Assembly: GCA_018228685.1 (NCBI GenBank)
Contig: CP073691.1
Span: 1,798,001 to 1,862,000, forward strand
Source of the DNA: Clostridiaceae bacterium Marseille-Q4149
GTDB taxonomy: Bacteria > Bacillota > Clostridia > Oscillospirales > Oscillospiraceae
Direction: 5' to 3'
Length of the DNA: 64,000 nucleotides
In this document: in pieces, positions 1 to 7,931 of the stretch
Numbering within the stretch: position 1 is the stretch's first letter
Layout: every line of letters starts with the position of its first letter
Notes under the pieces: model-generated
Databases searched by the model: none
What the model was told of the DNA's origin: nothing
The model's input: only the letters and a program-made list of their open reading frames with translations
Position numbers and translations under genes: made by a program

Positions 1-2
1 TG

Positions 3-242
3 GATTCCCCAGACCCGCATATTTTTGAACAGGCCATTTTCATTGTGCGCAACGACGCAGCCGTGGGCAGCGGAGGGGTCACCTCCCAGCAGGTGGTGGA
101 CCAGGCCATCCGCATTGCCAAGGATTATGCCCGGACCCACGGCGCACCGCCCCGGCGGCGGCTGCGTATGTCCCCGTGGCTGGCGGCCCTGTTGGGGGGC
201 GCGGCCATCGGCGCGGTGTGGCTGCTGGCCATGCTGCTGTAA
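3..242 (+). CDS. C-terminal part of a small single-pass membrane protein (5' end outside window)
   Basis: The frame is open from the first bases of the window and ends at a stop at 240-242, so only the last 79 residues are visible. The visible part has a soluble segment (IFIVRNDAAVGSGG, then SQQVVDQAIRIAKDYARTHG), a basic patch (PPRRRLR), and one hydrophobic C-terminal helix of about 20 residues that would anchor it in the membrane (N-in topology expected from the basic patch). I do not recognise the family. A hairpin with a T-run follows at 278-311. An internal GTG at 45 could start a shorter protein, but the sequence upstream is coding-like and continuous. Confidence 0.6.
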   Translation, partial: DSPDPHIFEQAIFIVRNDAAVGSGGVTSQQVVDQAIRIAKDYARTHGAPPRRRLRMSPWLAALLGGAAIGAVWLLAMLL

Positions 243-277
243 TACCGCTTTTTTCTTACCATTTTTCTCCTCACTTG

Positions 278-311
278 AGGGCGGACAGGCCATCTGTCCG
301 CCCTCCCTTTT
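278..311 (+). terminator. Intrinsic terminator after the membrane protein gene
   Basis: Perfect 11-bp arms (278-288 and 294-304) around a 5-base loop, followed by a short T-rich tract. The stem also belongs to the GGGCGGAC-type palindromes repeated downstream. Confidence 0.6.
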
Positions 312-390
312 TGCGCGGGTGGCTGGCGGCGGGACGGTGGGCAGACATGGGCCCCGCCCTACGAGTGTTCTATCGGTAGACATTTCGTAG

Positions 391-504
391 GGCCCGCTGC
401 CCTCAGCGGGCCGCGTCAACCCGGCAGGTTTGGGCGGACAGGGTCGTCCGCCCCTACAGGCCCTCTCAGTCGGCTGCGCCGACAGCTCTCCCAGAGGGAG
501 AGCC
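391..504. repeat. Cluster of palindromic intergenic repeats
   Basis: Several hairpins lie head to tail: GGCCCGCTG/CAGCGGGCC (391-412), GGGCGGAC/GTCCGCCC (432-453), GTCGGC/GCCGAC (469-483), and a CTCTCCC/GGGAGAG stem (486-502). The GGGCGGAC motif also forms the stem at 278-304. No reading frame here looks coding. This is what dispersed palindromic repeats look like in GC-rich Clostridia; I see no transposase. Confidence 0.6.
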
Positions 505-515
505 AAGGCGTGGGG

Positions 516-550
516 TATAAAAAGGCCGTCCGGCAGGTGCCGGACGGCCT
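516..550 (-). terminator. Terminator of the hydrogenase operon
   Basis: Perfect 13-bp arms at 523-535 and 538-550 with a 2-base centre. Read on the minus strand the stem is followed by a TTTTTATA tract, directly after the hydA stop. Confidence 0.85.
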
Positions 551-564
551 GTTGGCGTGTTCAA

Positions 565-2262
565 TTATTCTCCGTAATGGACGTGCAGCAGCTCATGGCA
601 GCGGTCGGGACCGTAGTCCTCCAGCAGGCGGGTGACGATGGGGTTCTTCTCCGCCCGCTTGAACATGGCGGAGGAGTCCGCCTCGTACAGGCCCGCGCCC
701 CGGCGCTTCTTGGCCGCCGTCAGGCCATAGGGCTGACCGGCGCCGCCTACGCAGCCGCCCTGGCAGGTCATGACCTCCACCAGGTGGTAAAAGCGCTTTC
801 CGGCCTCCACGTCGGCGATCAGCTCCTTGGCGTGGGACAGGCCGTTGACGATGGCCAGGTGCAGCTCCTGGCCCTCCACGGTGAGGTTCACCTCACGGAT
901 GGCCCCGTCGCCCCGCAGGTCCGTGACCCGGATGGCCTGGAGGGCGTTGTTGCTCTTATCCGGCAGACAGTAGCGCACCACGGCCTCGGCCACGCCGCCG
1001 GTGACGCCGTAGATCACGGCAGCGCCGGAGCCCAGGCCGAAGGGCAGGTCCGGAGCCTCCGGCTCCAGCTCCGTCAGCTGGATACCGGCCTCCCGGATCA
1101 TATCCACCAGCTCCCGGGTGGTGATGACCAGGTCCACGTCCGGGCGGCCCTCCTGGGTAAACTCGGGCCGGGCGGCCTCCATCTTCTTGGCGGTGCAGGG
1201 CATGATGGCCACATGATAGGTGCGGCGGCCGTCGGCGGCGTCCTTCTCCCGGTACTTATCCCGCAGCACGGCGGCGAACATCTCCATGGGGGACTTGCAG
1301 GAGGAGATGTTGTGCAGATACTTGGGGTCGTTGAGCTCCAGATACTTCACCCAGGCCGGGCAGCAGCTGGTGAACATGGGGAAGGGACCGCCGTTTTTCA
1401 GCCGGTCCAGGAACTCCTGGGCCTCGCTGATGGTGGTCATATCGGCGGCGAAGTTGGTGTCGTACACCTCCTCCACGCCCATGAGCTTCAGTGCCTTCAC
1501 CAGCTTATCCATAACGTTGGCGCCGGCGGGCAGGCCGAACTCCTCGCCCAGGGCCACACGGACCGCCGGGGCGATCTGCACCACCACCCGGTTCTTGGGG
1601 TCGTGGAGGGCCTGCCAGGCCTGGCCGATCTGGTTTTTCACGGTGATGGCGCCGGTGGTGCACACGGCGGCGCACTGGCCGCAGCCCACGCACTTGGTCT
1701 GGTCCAGCTTCTTGTCAAAGGCGGGCATCACCTGCAGCTCGCTGCCGCGGTGGGCATAGTTCAGGATGCCCTGGCCCTGGAGCTCCTCGCACACCCGGAC
1801 GCAGTCGCCGCAGAGGATGCACTTGTTGGGGTCCCGGAAAATGGCCAGACTGGTGTTGTCCTGCTCATAGCGCTCCCGGGTGTCCGGGAACCGGACCCGG
1901 CTGACGCCGAAGCGCTGGGCCAGGGCCTGCAGGCGGCAGTTGCCGCTTTTGGCGCAGGTGGTGCAGCTGCAGTCGTGGGAGGCCAGCATCAGCTCCAGGA
2001 TCATCCGCCGGTGCCGCAGCAGCCGGGCGGTGTTGGTGCGGATCTCCAGCCCGTCCCGAGGCTCCATGGAGCAGGAGGCGTCGATCTTGCCGGTTTTCAC
2101 GTTTTCCACAATGCACATCCGGCAGGCGCCGTGGACCGAAAGCTCGGAATAGTAGCAGAAGGTGGGCATGTCGATGCCCGCCTTGCGGATCACGGAGAGG
2201 ACGTTCTTCTCCCCGTCGAACGGCACCCGCTGGCCGTCTACGATCATGATTCCCTTGGCCAT
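565..2262 (-). CDS. hydA: [FeFe]-hydrogenase catalytic subunit HydA
   Basis: Catalytic subunit of a cytoplasmic [FeFe]-hydrogenase that makes or consumes H2. Domain order: N-terminal plant-type 2Fe-2S domain, a His-Cys cluster segment (CTTCAKSGNC), two 4Fe-4S motifs (CILCGDCVRVC, CVGCGQCAAVC), then the H-cluster domain with all three signatures: TSCCPAW, MPCTAKKMEAARPE and MTCQGGCVGGAGQP. About 565 residues is normal for the trimeric, NAD(P)-linked type (HydABC/Hnd). Last gene of hydC-hydB-hydA. Two ATG codons compete: 2268 overlaps the hydB stop (ATGA), while 2262 lies 7 bases after AGGAGG and is the better fit. Electron bifurcation is a property of the family and is inferred here. Confidence 0.95.
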   Translation of the reverse strand: MAKGIMIVDGQRVPFDGEKNVLSVIRKAGIDMPTFCYYSELSVHGACRMCIVENVKTGKIDASCSMEPRDGLEIRTNTARLLRHRRMILELMLASHDCSCTTCAKSGNCRLQALAQRFGVSRVRFPDTRERYEQDNTSLAIFRDPNKCILCGDCVRVCEELQGQGILNYAHRGSELQVMPAFDKKLDQTKCVGCGQCAAVCTTGAITVKNQIGQAWQALHDPKNRVVVQIAPAVRVALGEEFGLPAGANVMDKLVKALKLMGVEEVYDTNFAADMTTISEAQEFLDRLKNGGPFPMFTSCCPAWVKYLELNDPKYLHNISSCKSPMEMFAAVLRDKYREKDAADGRRTYHVAIMPCTAKKMEAARPEFTQEGRPDVDLVITTRELVDMIREAGIQLTELEPEAPDLPFGLGSGAAVIYGVTGGVAEAVVRYCLPDKSNNALQAIRVTDLRGDGAIREVNLTVEGQELHLAIVNGLSHAKELIADVEAGKRFYHLVEVMTCQGGCVGGAGQPYGLTAAKKRRGAGLYEADSSAMFKRAEKNPIVTRLLEDYGPDRCHELLHVHYGE

Positions 2263-2264
2263 GG

Positions 2265-4163
2265 TCATACCTCCTCCTCAATGGCGTCGATAGCGCCGAA
2301 GGGGCAGGCTCCCCAGCAAGCGCCGCAGTGGATACACTTGGTGGTGTCGATGACGTGGGGCATGCGGATCTGGCCGGAGATGGCGTCCATGGGACAGTTC
2401 CGGGCGCACTTGCCGCAGCCCTTGCACAGCTCGGGGATGATCTCCAGATGGCGCTTGCGGCCATTGCAGATGGGACAGTGGTGGTCCACCACATGGGCCA
2501 GATACTCGTCCCGGAAGTAGCGCAGGGTGCTCTGCACAGGCTTGCAGGCGCTCTGGCCCAGGCCGCACAGAGCCGTCTCGGTGATAGTATTGGACAGATT
2601 CTCCAGCAGCTCCAGGTCCTCCATGGTGCCCTCGTTGCTGACGATGCGGTCCAGGATCTCCAGCATGCGCTTGGTGCCCTCCCGGCAGGGAACGCACTTG
2701 CCGCAGCTCTCGTTCTGGGTGAAGCTCATGAAGAAGCGGGCAGTCTCCACCATGCAGGTGTCCTCGTCCATGACCACCAGGCCGCCGGAGCCGATCATAG
2801 CCCCGATCTTCTTCAGAGAGTCGAAGTCCAGGGGCAGGTCCAGATGCTCGCTGCTGGCGCAGCAGCAGCCGCCGGAGGGGCCGCCGATCTGCACGGCCTT
2901 GAATTTCTTCCCGTCGGGAATGCCGCCGCCGATGTCGAAGATGACCTCCCGGACGGTGGTGCCCATGGGGACCTCGATGAGGCCGGTGTTCACCACATTG
3001 CCGGTCAGGGCGAAGGCCTTGGTGCCGGGACTCTTCTCGGTGCCGATGTGCCGGTACCAGTCCACGCCGTTGCGGATGATCAGGGGAACGTTGGCGAAGG
3101 TCTCCACGTTGTTGAGCACCGTGGGCTTGCCCCACAGGCCGTGCTCGATGGTGCGGGGAGGCTTCACCCGGGGCATGCCGCGCTTGCCCTCGATGGAGGA
3201 GGTCAGGGCGCTGCCCTCGCCGCAGACAAAGGCGCCTGCGCCGCGGTTCACATGGAGGTGGAAATTGAAGCCGCTGCCCAGAATGTCGTCCCCCAGCAGG
3301 CCCAGCTCCTGGGCCTTGGCAATGGCGGCTTTCAGCCGGGACACGGCCAGGGGATACTCGGCCCGGACGTAGATATAGCCCTCGTCGCTGCCGGCGGCCA
3401 GGCCCGCGATCATCATGCCCTCCAGCACGGAATGGGGGTTGCCCTCCATAATGGAGCGGTCCATGAAGGCGCCGGGGTCGCCCTCGTCGCCGTTGCAGAC
3501 GATGTACTTCTTGTCGGCCTTCTGCCGGCGGGCGCCGTCCCACTTGCTGCCGGCGGGGAAGCCGCCGCCGCCCCGGCCCCGGAGGCCGGAGTCGATGATG
3601 TCCTGACAGATCTGCTCATCCGTCATCTCGAACAGGGCCCGCTCAAAGCCGGAGTAGCCGCCCTTGGCGATGTACTCCTCGATGTCCTCGGCGTCGCTGG
3701 TGCCGCAGTTCTCCAGCACCACCCGGTGCTGCTTCTTATAGAAAGGAATGTCCTCCTGCCGGGGATAGGCCACGCCGTTCAGACGGTACACCAGGCGGTC
3801 GATGATCTCGCCGCCCAGAACGGTCTTTTCCAGGATCTCGTGGCAGTCCTCGGGCTTGACGTGGATGTACATAATGCCCATGGGCTCGATGTGGACCAGG
3901 GGGCCCATCTCGCAGAAGCCGTGGCAGCCGCTCATCTTGACGTGCAGGCTCTTTTCCTCGTCGGTGTCGTGCTTGAGGCCGATGTACACCGGCAGGTTCC
4001 GGCTTTCGCACTCGGCCCGGAGGTTTTCATAGATCTTCATGGCGCCGCCGGCGATGCAGCCGGTACCGGCGCAGATCAGCACGGAGGGGGTCTCCTTGCT
4101 GCGGCGCAGGGCCCGCTGGGCCTCGTTGCGCAGGTCGCAGAACGCGTCGCGGGTGAGCTTCAT
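2265..4163 (-). CDS. hydB: NuoF-like flavoprotein subunit of the hydrogenase, HydB
   Basis: FMN and NAD(P)H-binding subunit that connects pyridine nucleotide to the hydrogenase. In 632 residues: an N-terminal thioredoxin-like 2Fe-2S domain (first Cys in AGTGCIAGG, with later CHGFCEMG), the NuoF core with the glycine-rich FMN/NADH motif GRGGGGFPAGSKW, an SLBB-type region, the 4Fe-4S motif CGKCVPCREGT, and two C-terminal ferredoxin clusters (CKGCGKCARNC, CIHCGACWGAC). This fused layout is typical of HydB/HndC rather than respiratory NuoF. It overlaps hydC at its start and hydA at its end by ATGA junctions, so the three genes are probably translationally coupled. Confidence 0.93.
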   Translation of the reverse strand: MKLTRDAFCDLRNEAQRALRRSKETPSVLICAGTGCIAGGAMKIYENLRAECESRNLPVYIGLKHDTDEEKSLHVKMSGCHGFCEMGPLVHIEPMGIMYIHVKPEDCHEILEKTVLGGEIIDRLVYRLNGVAYPRQEDIPFYKKQHRVVLENCGTSDAEDIEEYIAKGGYSGFERALFEMTDEQICQDIIDSGLRGRGGGGFPAGSKWDGARRQKADKKYIVCNGDEGDPGAFMDRSIMEGNPHSVLEGMMIAGLAAGSDEGYIYVRAEYPLAVSRLKAAIAKAQELGLLGDDILGSGFNFHLHVNRGAGAFVCGEGSALTSSIEGKRGMPRVKPPRTIEHGLWGKPTVLNNVETFANVPLIIRNGVDWYRHIGTEKSPGTKAFALTGNVVNTGLIEVPMGTTVREVIFDIGGGIPDGKKFKAVQIGGPSGGCCCASSEHLDLPLDFDSLKKIGAMIGSGGLVVMDEDTCMVETARFFMSFTQNESCGKCVPCREGTKRMLEILDRIVSNEGTMEDLELLENLSNTITETALCGLGQSACKPVQSTLRYFRDEYLAHVVDHHCPICNGRKRHLEIIPELCKGCGKCARNCPMDAISGQIRMPHVIDTTKCIHCGACWGACPFGAIDAIEEEV

Positions 4164-4639
4164 TGGGCGGCCTCCTCCTTCCGGATCTTCTCCAGCAGCT
4201 CCAGGGCGCTGGTGGGGGACATTTTGGCGTGGACCTCGCCGTCCACGGTCATCACCGGGGCCAGGCCGCAGGCGCCGAGACAGGCCACCGTCTCCAGGGT
4301 GAACATGCCGTCGTCGCTGGTCCTGCGCTTGCCGGACAGGCCCAGATACTCGTAAATGGCGTCGTAAATGGGGCCGGACTTGCGGACGTGGCAGGCGGTT
4401 CCGGCGCAGACCTTGATGATGTGCCTGCCCTTGGCCTCCAGGGAGAAGTTTTCATAGAAGGTGGCCACGCTGTATACCTTGGACACGCTGATGCCCAGGC
4501 GGTCGGCCACCAACGTCAGGTTGGCCTCGCTGAGATAGTTGTATGCCGCCTGGATGTCCTGCAAAATGGCGATGAGGTTCTCCGTCTTGCAGCCATACTG
4601 CTCCACAATGGCGGCAGCACGATCAGTTTGGGGGTTCAT
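4160..4639 (-). CDS. hydC: NuoE-like 2Fe-2S subunit of the hydrogenase, HydC
   Basis: First gene of the hydrogenase operon, 159 residues. It has the NuoE layout: a helical N-terminal domain and a thioredoxin-like 2Fe-2S domain with Cys in CAGTACHVRKSG and CLGACGLAP. It passes electrons between the NuoF-like subunit and the rest of the complex. A strong site (GAGGAGGAAAGGA) precedes the ATG. It starts after a 5' leader with a promoter and a dyad (4680-4738) and overlaps hydB by 4 bases. Confidence 0.93.
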   Translation of the reverse strand: MNPQTDRAAAIVEQYGCKTENLIAILQDIQAAYNYLSEANLTLVADRLGISVSKVYSVATFYENFSLEAKGRHIIKVCAGTACHVRKSGPIYDAIYEYLGLSGKRRTSDDGMFTLETVACLGACGLAPVMTVDGEVHAKMSPTSALELLEKIRKEEAAQ

Positions 4640-4679
4640 TCCTTTCCTCCTCTATGTTTCGTTGGAGATTTTCGTTCCA

Positions 4680-4701
4680 AATCGTTTTTCATTAAACGAT
4701 T
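4680..4701 (-). promoter_or_regulatory. Dyad at the hydrogenase operon transcription start
   Basis: Perfect 8-bp inverted repeat AATCGTTT-N6-AAACGATT. It begins one or two bases downstream of the predicted start point of the hydC promoter, a position suited to a repressor site or a 5' hairpin. It does not match the textbook Rex consensus. Confidence 0.55.
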
Positions 4702-4709
4702 CGTCTAAT

Positions 4710-4738
4710 ATTTTATCATATGAGGAAAATCTTCGCAA
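4710..4738 (-). promoter_or_regulatory. Promoter of hydC-hydB-hydA
   Basis: On the minus strand: TTGCGA (4733-4738), 17-bp spacer, TAAAAT (4710-4715). It lies in an AT-rich gap, about 70 bases before the hydC start codon. Confidence 0.65.
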
Positions 4739-4796
4739 CATGATTTTGTGAAATTTTTCATAATCATGGTAGTTCTTCACAAATAATGAACACAAT

Positions 4797-5192
4797 GTGC
4801 AAAATCCGGCAGAGTGTGCGTTTTATATCCCAGCCAGGCTGGCAGATCGACTGCGCTGCACCCGTTTCGGCCAGCTCCTCCGGCGCACTCGGCTGGATGA
4901 GCTGCCCCAGCTGTGGAACATCCTGCGGGGCGACATGAGCCTTGTGGGGCCAAGGCCGGAGCGTGCCTATTTCTATCGGGAGTTTGAGACGTATATCCCG
5001 GGCTTTTCCAACCGCATGATGGTGACCCCCGGCCTGACCGGATGGGCTCAGGTCAACGGCGGGTATGATCTGAGGCCGGAGGAGAAGATCGTATACGACA
5101 TGGAGTATATTGAGAGGCAGTCGGTCCTGCTGGACGTGCAGTGCCTGCTGAAAACGGCTGCTCTCGTATTCACCCACAGGGGAGCCAGATAG
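4797..5192 (+). pseudogene. C-terminal fragment of a polyprenyl-phosphate sugar transferase
   Basis: The frame encodes the conserved end of a bacterial sugar transferase that starts exopolysaccharide repeat units on undecaprenyl phosphate: LDELPQLWNILRGDMSLVGP, RPE, TPGLTGWAQVNG and a terminal amphipathic stretch. The N-terminal membrane segments and the front of the catalytic domain are absent, since the 5' side runs straight into the hydrogenase promoter region. About 115 residues match of roughly 220-450 in intact proteins. There is no credible start codon with a ribosome site. Best read as a remnant left by deletion. Confidence 0.8.
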
Positions 5193-5341
5193 ATATCCAG
5201 CAGATGCTGGGCCTCAGCGTTCTGGCCAGCATCCCCTGCGCCGACGGGAAAAAGACGGGGAAATACGGCTGCTACCGGGCCTATGGCGCCAAGGAGCGCA
5301 GGCCCTATCAAGAGAAGAAGCGGGGGGCAAGGGCGAAGTGA
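5187..5341 (+). pseudogene. C-terminal stub of a Wzz/YveK-type chain-length protein
   Basis: A short stretch in a different frame from the fragment before it reads DIQQMLGLSVLASIP and then a basic tail ending at 5341. This is how polysaccharide co-polymerases end just after their last membrane helix. The membrane segments and periplasmic domain are missing. The match is short, so the assignment rests partly on its place between a sugar transferase and a CpsD fragment. Confidence 0.55.
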
Positions 5342-5625
5342 ACAAGACCGTTTTAAAGCTGCTGGGCGCGGTCCGGGAATCGTATGACTATGTGTTCATC
5401 GACCTTCCGCCGCTGGGCAGCGTCATCGACGCGGCGGTGGTGGCCGCCAAGTGCGACGGAGCGATTCTGGTGATCTCCGACCATCAGGTGCGCTGCCACC
5501 AGGCGGTGGAGGTCGTGGACCAGCTGAAAAAATGCGGCAGCCGGATCCTGGGTGTCGTGCGCAACAACATCCACGCAAGCAGCAGCGGCTATTATAAGAA
5601 GTACTATAAGAACCGCTATCAATAA
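5338..5625 (+). pseudogene. C-terminal half of a CpsD/CapB-type bacterial tyrosine kinase
   Basis: 95 residues with the Walker B-type motif YDYVFIDLPPLGSV, the DGAILVISDHQV strand, and the C-terminal tyrosine cluster GYYKKYYKNRYQ that BY-kinases autophosphorylate. The Walker A P-loop and everything before it are missing, so it cannot be an active kinase. The GTG at 5338 overlaps the previous stop as in an intact wzz-cpsD pair, so the deletion seems to have removed the middle of the two genes and kept their junction and ends. Confidence 0.75.
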
Positions 5626-5645
5626 CGTTGGCTTATAGAGCTGCA

Positions 5646-5690
5646 AAAGCCCTCCCTCTGCCGTTCGGCAGAGGGAGGGCTTTCGTGCTT
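5646..5690 (+). terminator. Terminator after the decayed polysaccharide genes
   Basis: Perfect 18-bp arms (5646-5663 and 5666-5683) around TT, followed by a pyrimidine-rich tract. Strong enough to act in both directions. Confidence 0.7.
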
Positions 5691-5886
5691 CCCTTCCGCT
5701 TGTCTGCTGCAGAAGGGCAAAATTCTGCAAAGCTGTACAGCAAACGGCGGGGTTTATTCGGAGGAAAATGTGGAGTTTACAACTTGACAGACGGCCCTGA
5801 ACGTGATAAAGTACACGATACTGGGGTACCAGGCCGCTGCTTGCAGCGAATGGGCCCAAAAGTTTACAAATCCTTCAAACTTTTTA

Positions 5887-5895
5887 TGATATAAT
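5887..5895 (+). promoter_or_regulatory. Extended -10 promoter for the O-antigen ligase-like gene
   Basis: TGATATAAT gives a consensus extended -10 about 125 bases before the ATG at 6021. A second candidate lies at 5784-5812 (TTGACA, 17 bp, TAAAGT). Confidence 0.5.
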
Positions 5896-6020
5896 GTCCC
5901 GAGAGTAAGATTTTTCGGCCCCGCACCTGACAGGAAGGGATGCGCCGGGCCTGGATGATGAAAAAAGATTTTCCAAGTATCTAAAAAGGTAGTTTCTGCG
6001 GTAAAGGAGCGCAGTGTGCT

Positions 6021-7475
6021 ATGTGGATGCCGTCTCTTGATCTGGCGACAGGCCTGTGGGCCCGGATGCGCCGGACTTTGTATACACTTTTTTCCCGGCT
6101 CAGCCGGGCTGCCCAGCGCTTTTGGATGAGCCGGGCCTATTTCCCCGTTCTTCTGACCGTGTCTGCGGCGTTCATGGCCGCCGGTGAGCCGGTCTATGGC
6201 GTGGCGGCCCTGGGGTGCATCGTCATCTGGCTGCTGGCCGCCTGCCCGGACCTGCTGGCCCCGGTTTGCCCGTTTTTCATGGCCTTTCTCATGTCCTCCC
6301 AGTGCTATGGGCAGCTGACGGATTTCCTGCCCTGCGCGGCGCTGGTGCCGCCGCTGCTGGTGGCCCTTCTGTGGCACTTCGCCGTCTGGCCGGTGACCCT
6401 GCGGATCGGCCGCAGCGGCCTGGGCCTGGCGCTGGTGTCCATCGCCACTCTGCTGGGGGGCTGCGACGTGATCTCCCGGAAGCAGGCCATGGAGCCTCTG
6501 TCCCTGTACTATACCCTGGGCCTGGGCGTGGGGATGCTGGTGCTGTATGTGCTGTTCCGCTCCCACCTGACGGAAAAGCGGTCCTATGACCTGCACCGCC
6601 GGTTTGCGGAGATTTTCTGCGCCCTGGGCCTGTGCATGGCCCTGGCGGTGCTGCTGGCCTATGGCAAGGCCTGGCTGGCTGAGGGACACATCGGCGGCGT
6701 GCTGTACCTGTCCTACCGCAACTTTGCCACCTCCGTGCTGCTGACGGCCCTGCCCATGCCCTTTTATCTGAGCCTGCGGCACCGGGGCCACCTGGCCACC
6801 GCCGCCGTGCTGGCCCTGGCCCTGGCCCTGACGGGCAGCCGCAGCGCCCTGCTGTTCGGCGGCATTCTCCTGACCCTGTGCTGCGTGTACCTGATGCGCA
6901 GCGGCGTCATCAGCCGGCGCTGCCTGGTGCTGCTGGCGGCGGCCGCCGGCATCGGCATCCTGGCCCTGGGCCCGGCCCTGCTGGAGTGCGTGCTCCACAG
7001 CCGCGTAGGCGAGGACATTCAGGACAGCAACTCCGACCGGCTGCAATTCCTGGCCCGGGCGGCGGACGATTTCCTGCGGCACCCGGTGTTCGGCATCGGC
7101 CTGTGCAGCACCCGCAACGCCGACGTGTTCACCGGCGTGGAGGGCAGCATGGTGTTCTATCACAACAGCCTGGCCCAGGTCATGGGCAGTATGGGCCTGG
7201 TGGGCATCGTGGCCTATGGCCGCCTGCTCCACGACCGCATTGCCCTGCTGCGCCAGGGGAGCCGGGACCCCTTTGTCCGGATTCTGACCCTGTCCTATCT
7301 GGGCATGTTCCTGATCTCCCTGTGTAACCCCGGGGAGTTCTGCCCCTTCCCCAACGCCGCGTTGATGGTGATGCTGTTTGCCCAGGCGGAGGAGGCCGTG
7401 GGGGATGTGGCCGTTCCGGTGCGGCAGCTGCTGGCCCGCCATCTGGGTGCCCCGGCAGGGTTCCTGCAATTCTGA
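6021..7475 (+). CDS. O-antigen ligase/polymerase-like polytopic membrane protein
   Basis: 484 residues with about ten or more hydrophobic helices spread along the chain and one larger loop before the last helices. That loop contains the sequence HPVFGIGLCSTRNAD, followed by YHNSLAQVMGSMGLVG, which is typical of Wzy/WaaL-type proteins (the H-x-x-x-G-x-G and H-N segments). Such proteins polymerise or transfer lipid-linked polysaccharide at the outer face of the membrane. Its neighbours upstream are truncated polysaccharide genes, so it may be the last intact gene of that locus. AAGGAG precedes the ATG by 12 bases. Confidence 0.75.
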   Translation: MWMPSLDLATGLWARMRRTLYTLFSRLSRAAQRFWMSRAYFPVLLTVSAAFMAAGEPVYGVAALGCIVIWLLAACPDLLAPVCPFFMAFLMSSQCYGQLTDFLPCAALVPPLLVALLWHFAVWPVTLRIGRSGLGLALVSIATLLGGCDVISRKQAMEPLSLYYTLGLGVGMLVLYVLFRSHLTEKRSYDLHRRFAEIFCALGLCMALAVLLAYGKAWLAEGHIGGVLYLSYRNFATSVLLTALPMPFYLSLRHRGHLATAAVLALALALTGSRSALLFGGILLTLCCVYLMRSGVISRRCLVLLAAAAGIGILALGPALLECVLHSRVGEDIQDSNSDRLQFLARAADDFLRHPVFGIGLCSTRNADVFTGVEGSMVFYHNSLAQVMGSMGLVGIVAYGRLLHDRIALLRQGSRDPFVRILTLSYLGMFLISLCNPGEFCPFPNAALMVMLFAQAEEAVGDVAVPVRQLLARHLGAPAGFLQF

Positions 7476-7562
7476 ATCCGATAACCAAAAGGCCGTCCGT
7501 TTTTTCCGGTATGTGGGGGCAATTGTCCCGGCAAAGCAGCTGACGGAGGCGGTCCAGCAAAA

Positions 7563-7595
7563 AAAGCGGTGCAGAACAGAGTTCTGCACCGCTTT
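7563..7595 (+). terminator. Terminator after the O-antigen ligase-like gene
   Basis: Perfect 15-bp stem (7563-7577 and 7581-7595) with a 3-base loop. It is followed by AGCTTGTCAAAAAA, a motif seen again in the hairpins at 44789-44819. Confidence 0.55.
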
Positions 7596-7624
7596 AGCTT
7601 GTCAAAAAAGGACGGCTTGCTCCG

Positions 7625-7804
7625 TTATTTTTTCAGCTTCAGGCCGTCCTTGAAGGCCTCGCCCACGCGCTCCGTGACCCGATAATAGCCGTGGGTATAG
7701 GGGGCAAAGGCGATGGCGTCCACCCGGGAGATATCCACCTTGCCGTCCGCCATGACCCGCTCGTTGGCGGTGACGTTCACCACCCGGCCGACGCAGAGGC
7801 GTAC
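7625..7804 (-). pseudogene. C-terminal remnant of a flavin reductase-family protein
   Basis: About 55 residues (VNVTANERVMADGKVDISRV, then DAIAFAPYTHGYY and GEAFKDG) match the end of flavoredoxin/flavin reductase-like proteins, which bind FMN. The front two thirds, including the flavin-binding core, are missing; the residues before RLCVGRVV do not resemble the family. A hairpin overlapping the stop (7603-7649) would terminate it on the minus strand. Confidence 0.6.
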
Positions 7805-7878
7805 CGCTGCCGCCCCCTTACTCCCCTGCCAGATAAGCTGTGGCGTGGTTCTTGTCCATTCTGTAAGCGCATAACCAG

Positions 7879-7925
7879 AAAGCCGTGAGGCTTCGGAGGA
7901 TGTCCGGAGTCTCACGGCTTTTTCT
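7879..7925 (-). terminator. Terminator downstream of rlmA
   Basis: AAAGCCGTGAG (7879-7889) pairs with CTCACGGCTTT (7911-7921) around an inner, slightly imperfect stem. It lies a few bases past the rlmA stop. Confidence 0.65.
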
Positions 7926-7931
7926 GCGGGG

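Noticed and set aside
430..2520. Long plus-strand open frame of about 700 codons opposite the hydrogenase genes
   Set aside because: It is antisense to hydA, rich in Gly, Ala, His and Val in a pattern produced by high-GC codons, and resembles no family. Similar antisense frames at 2328-4355, 17891-20059, 21970-23802, 40671-42926 and 46608-48128 were rejected for the same reason.
5754..7589. 611-codon minus-strand frame opposite the O-antigen ligase-like gene
   Set aside because: Low-complexity His/Gln/Gly-rich translation without family resemblance; the plus strand encodes a coherent membrane protein.
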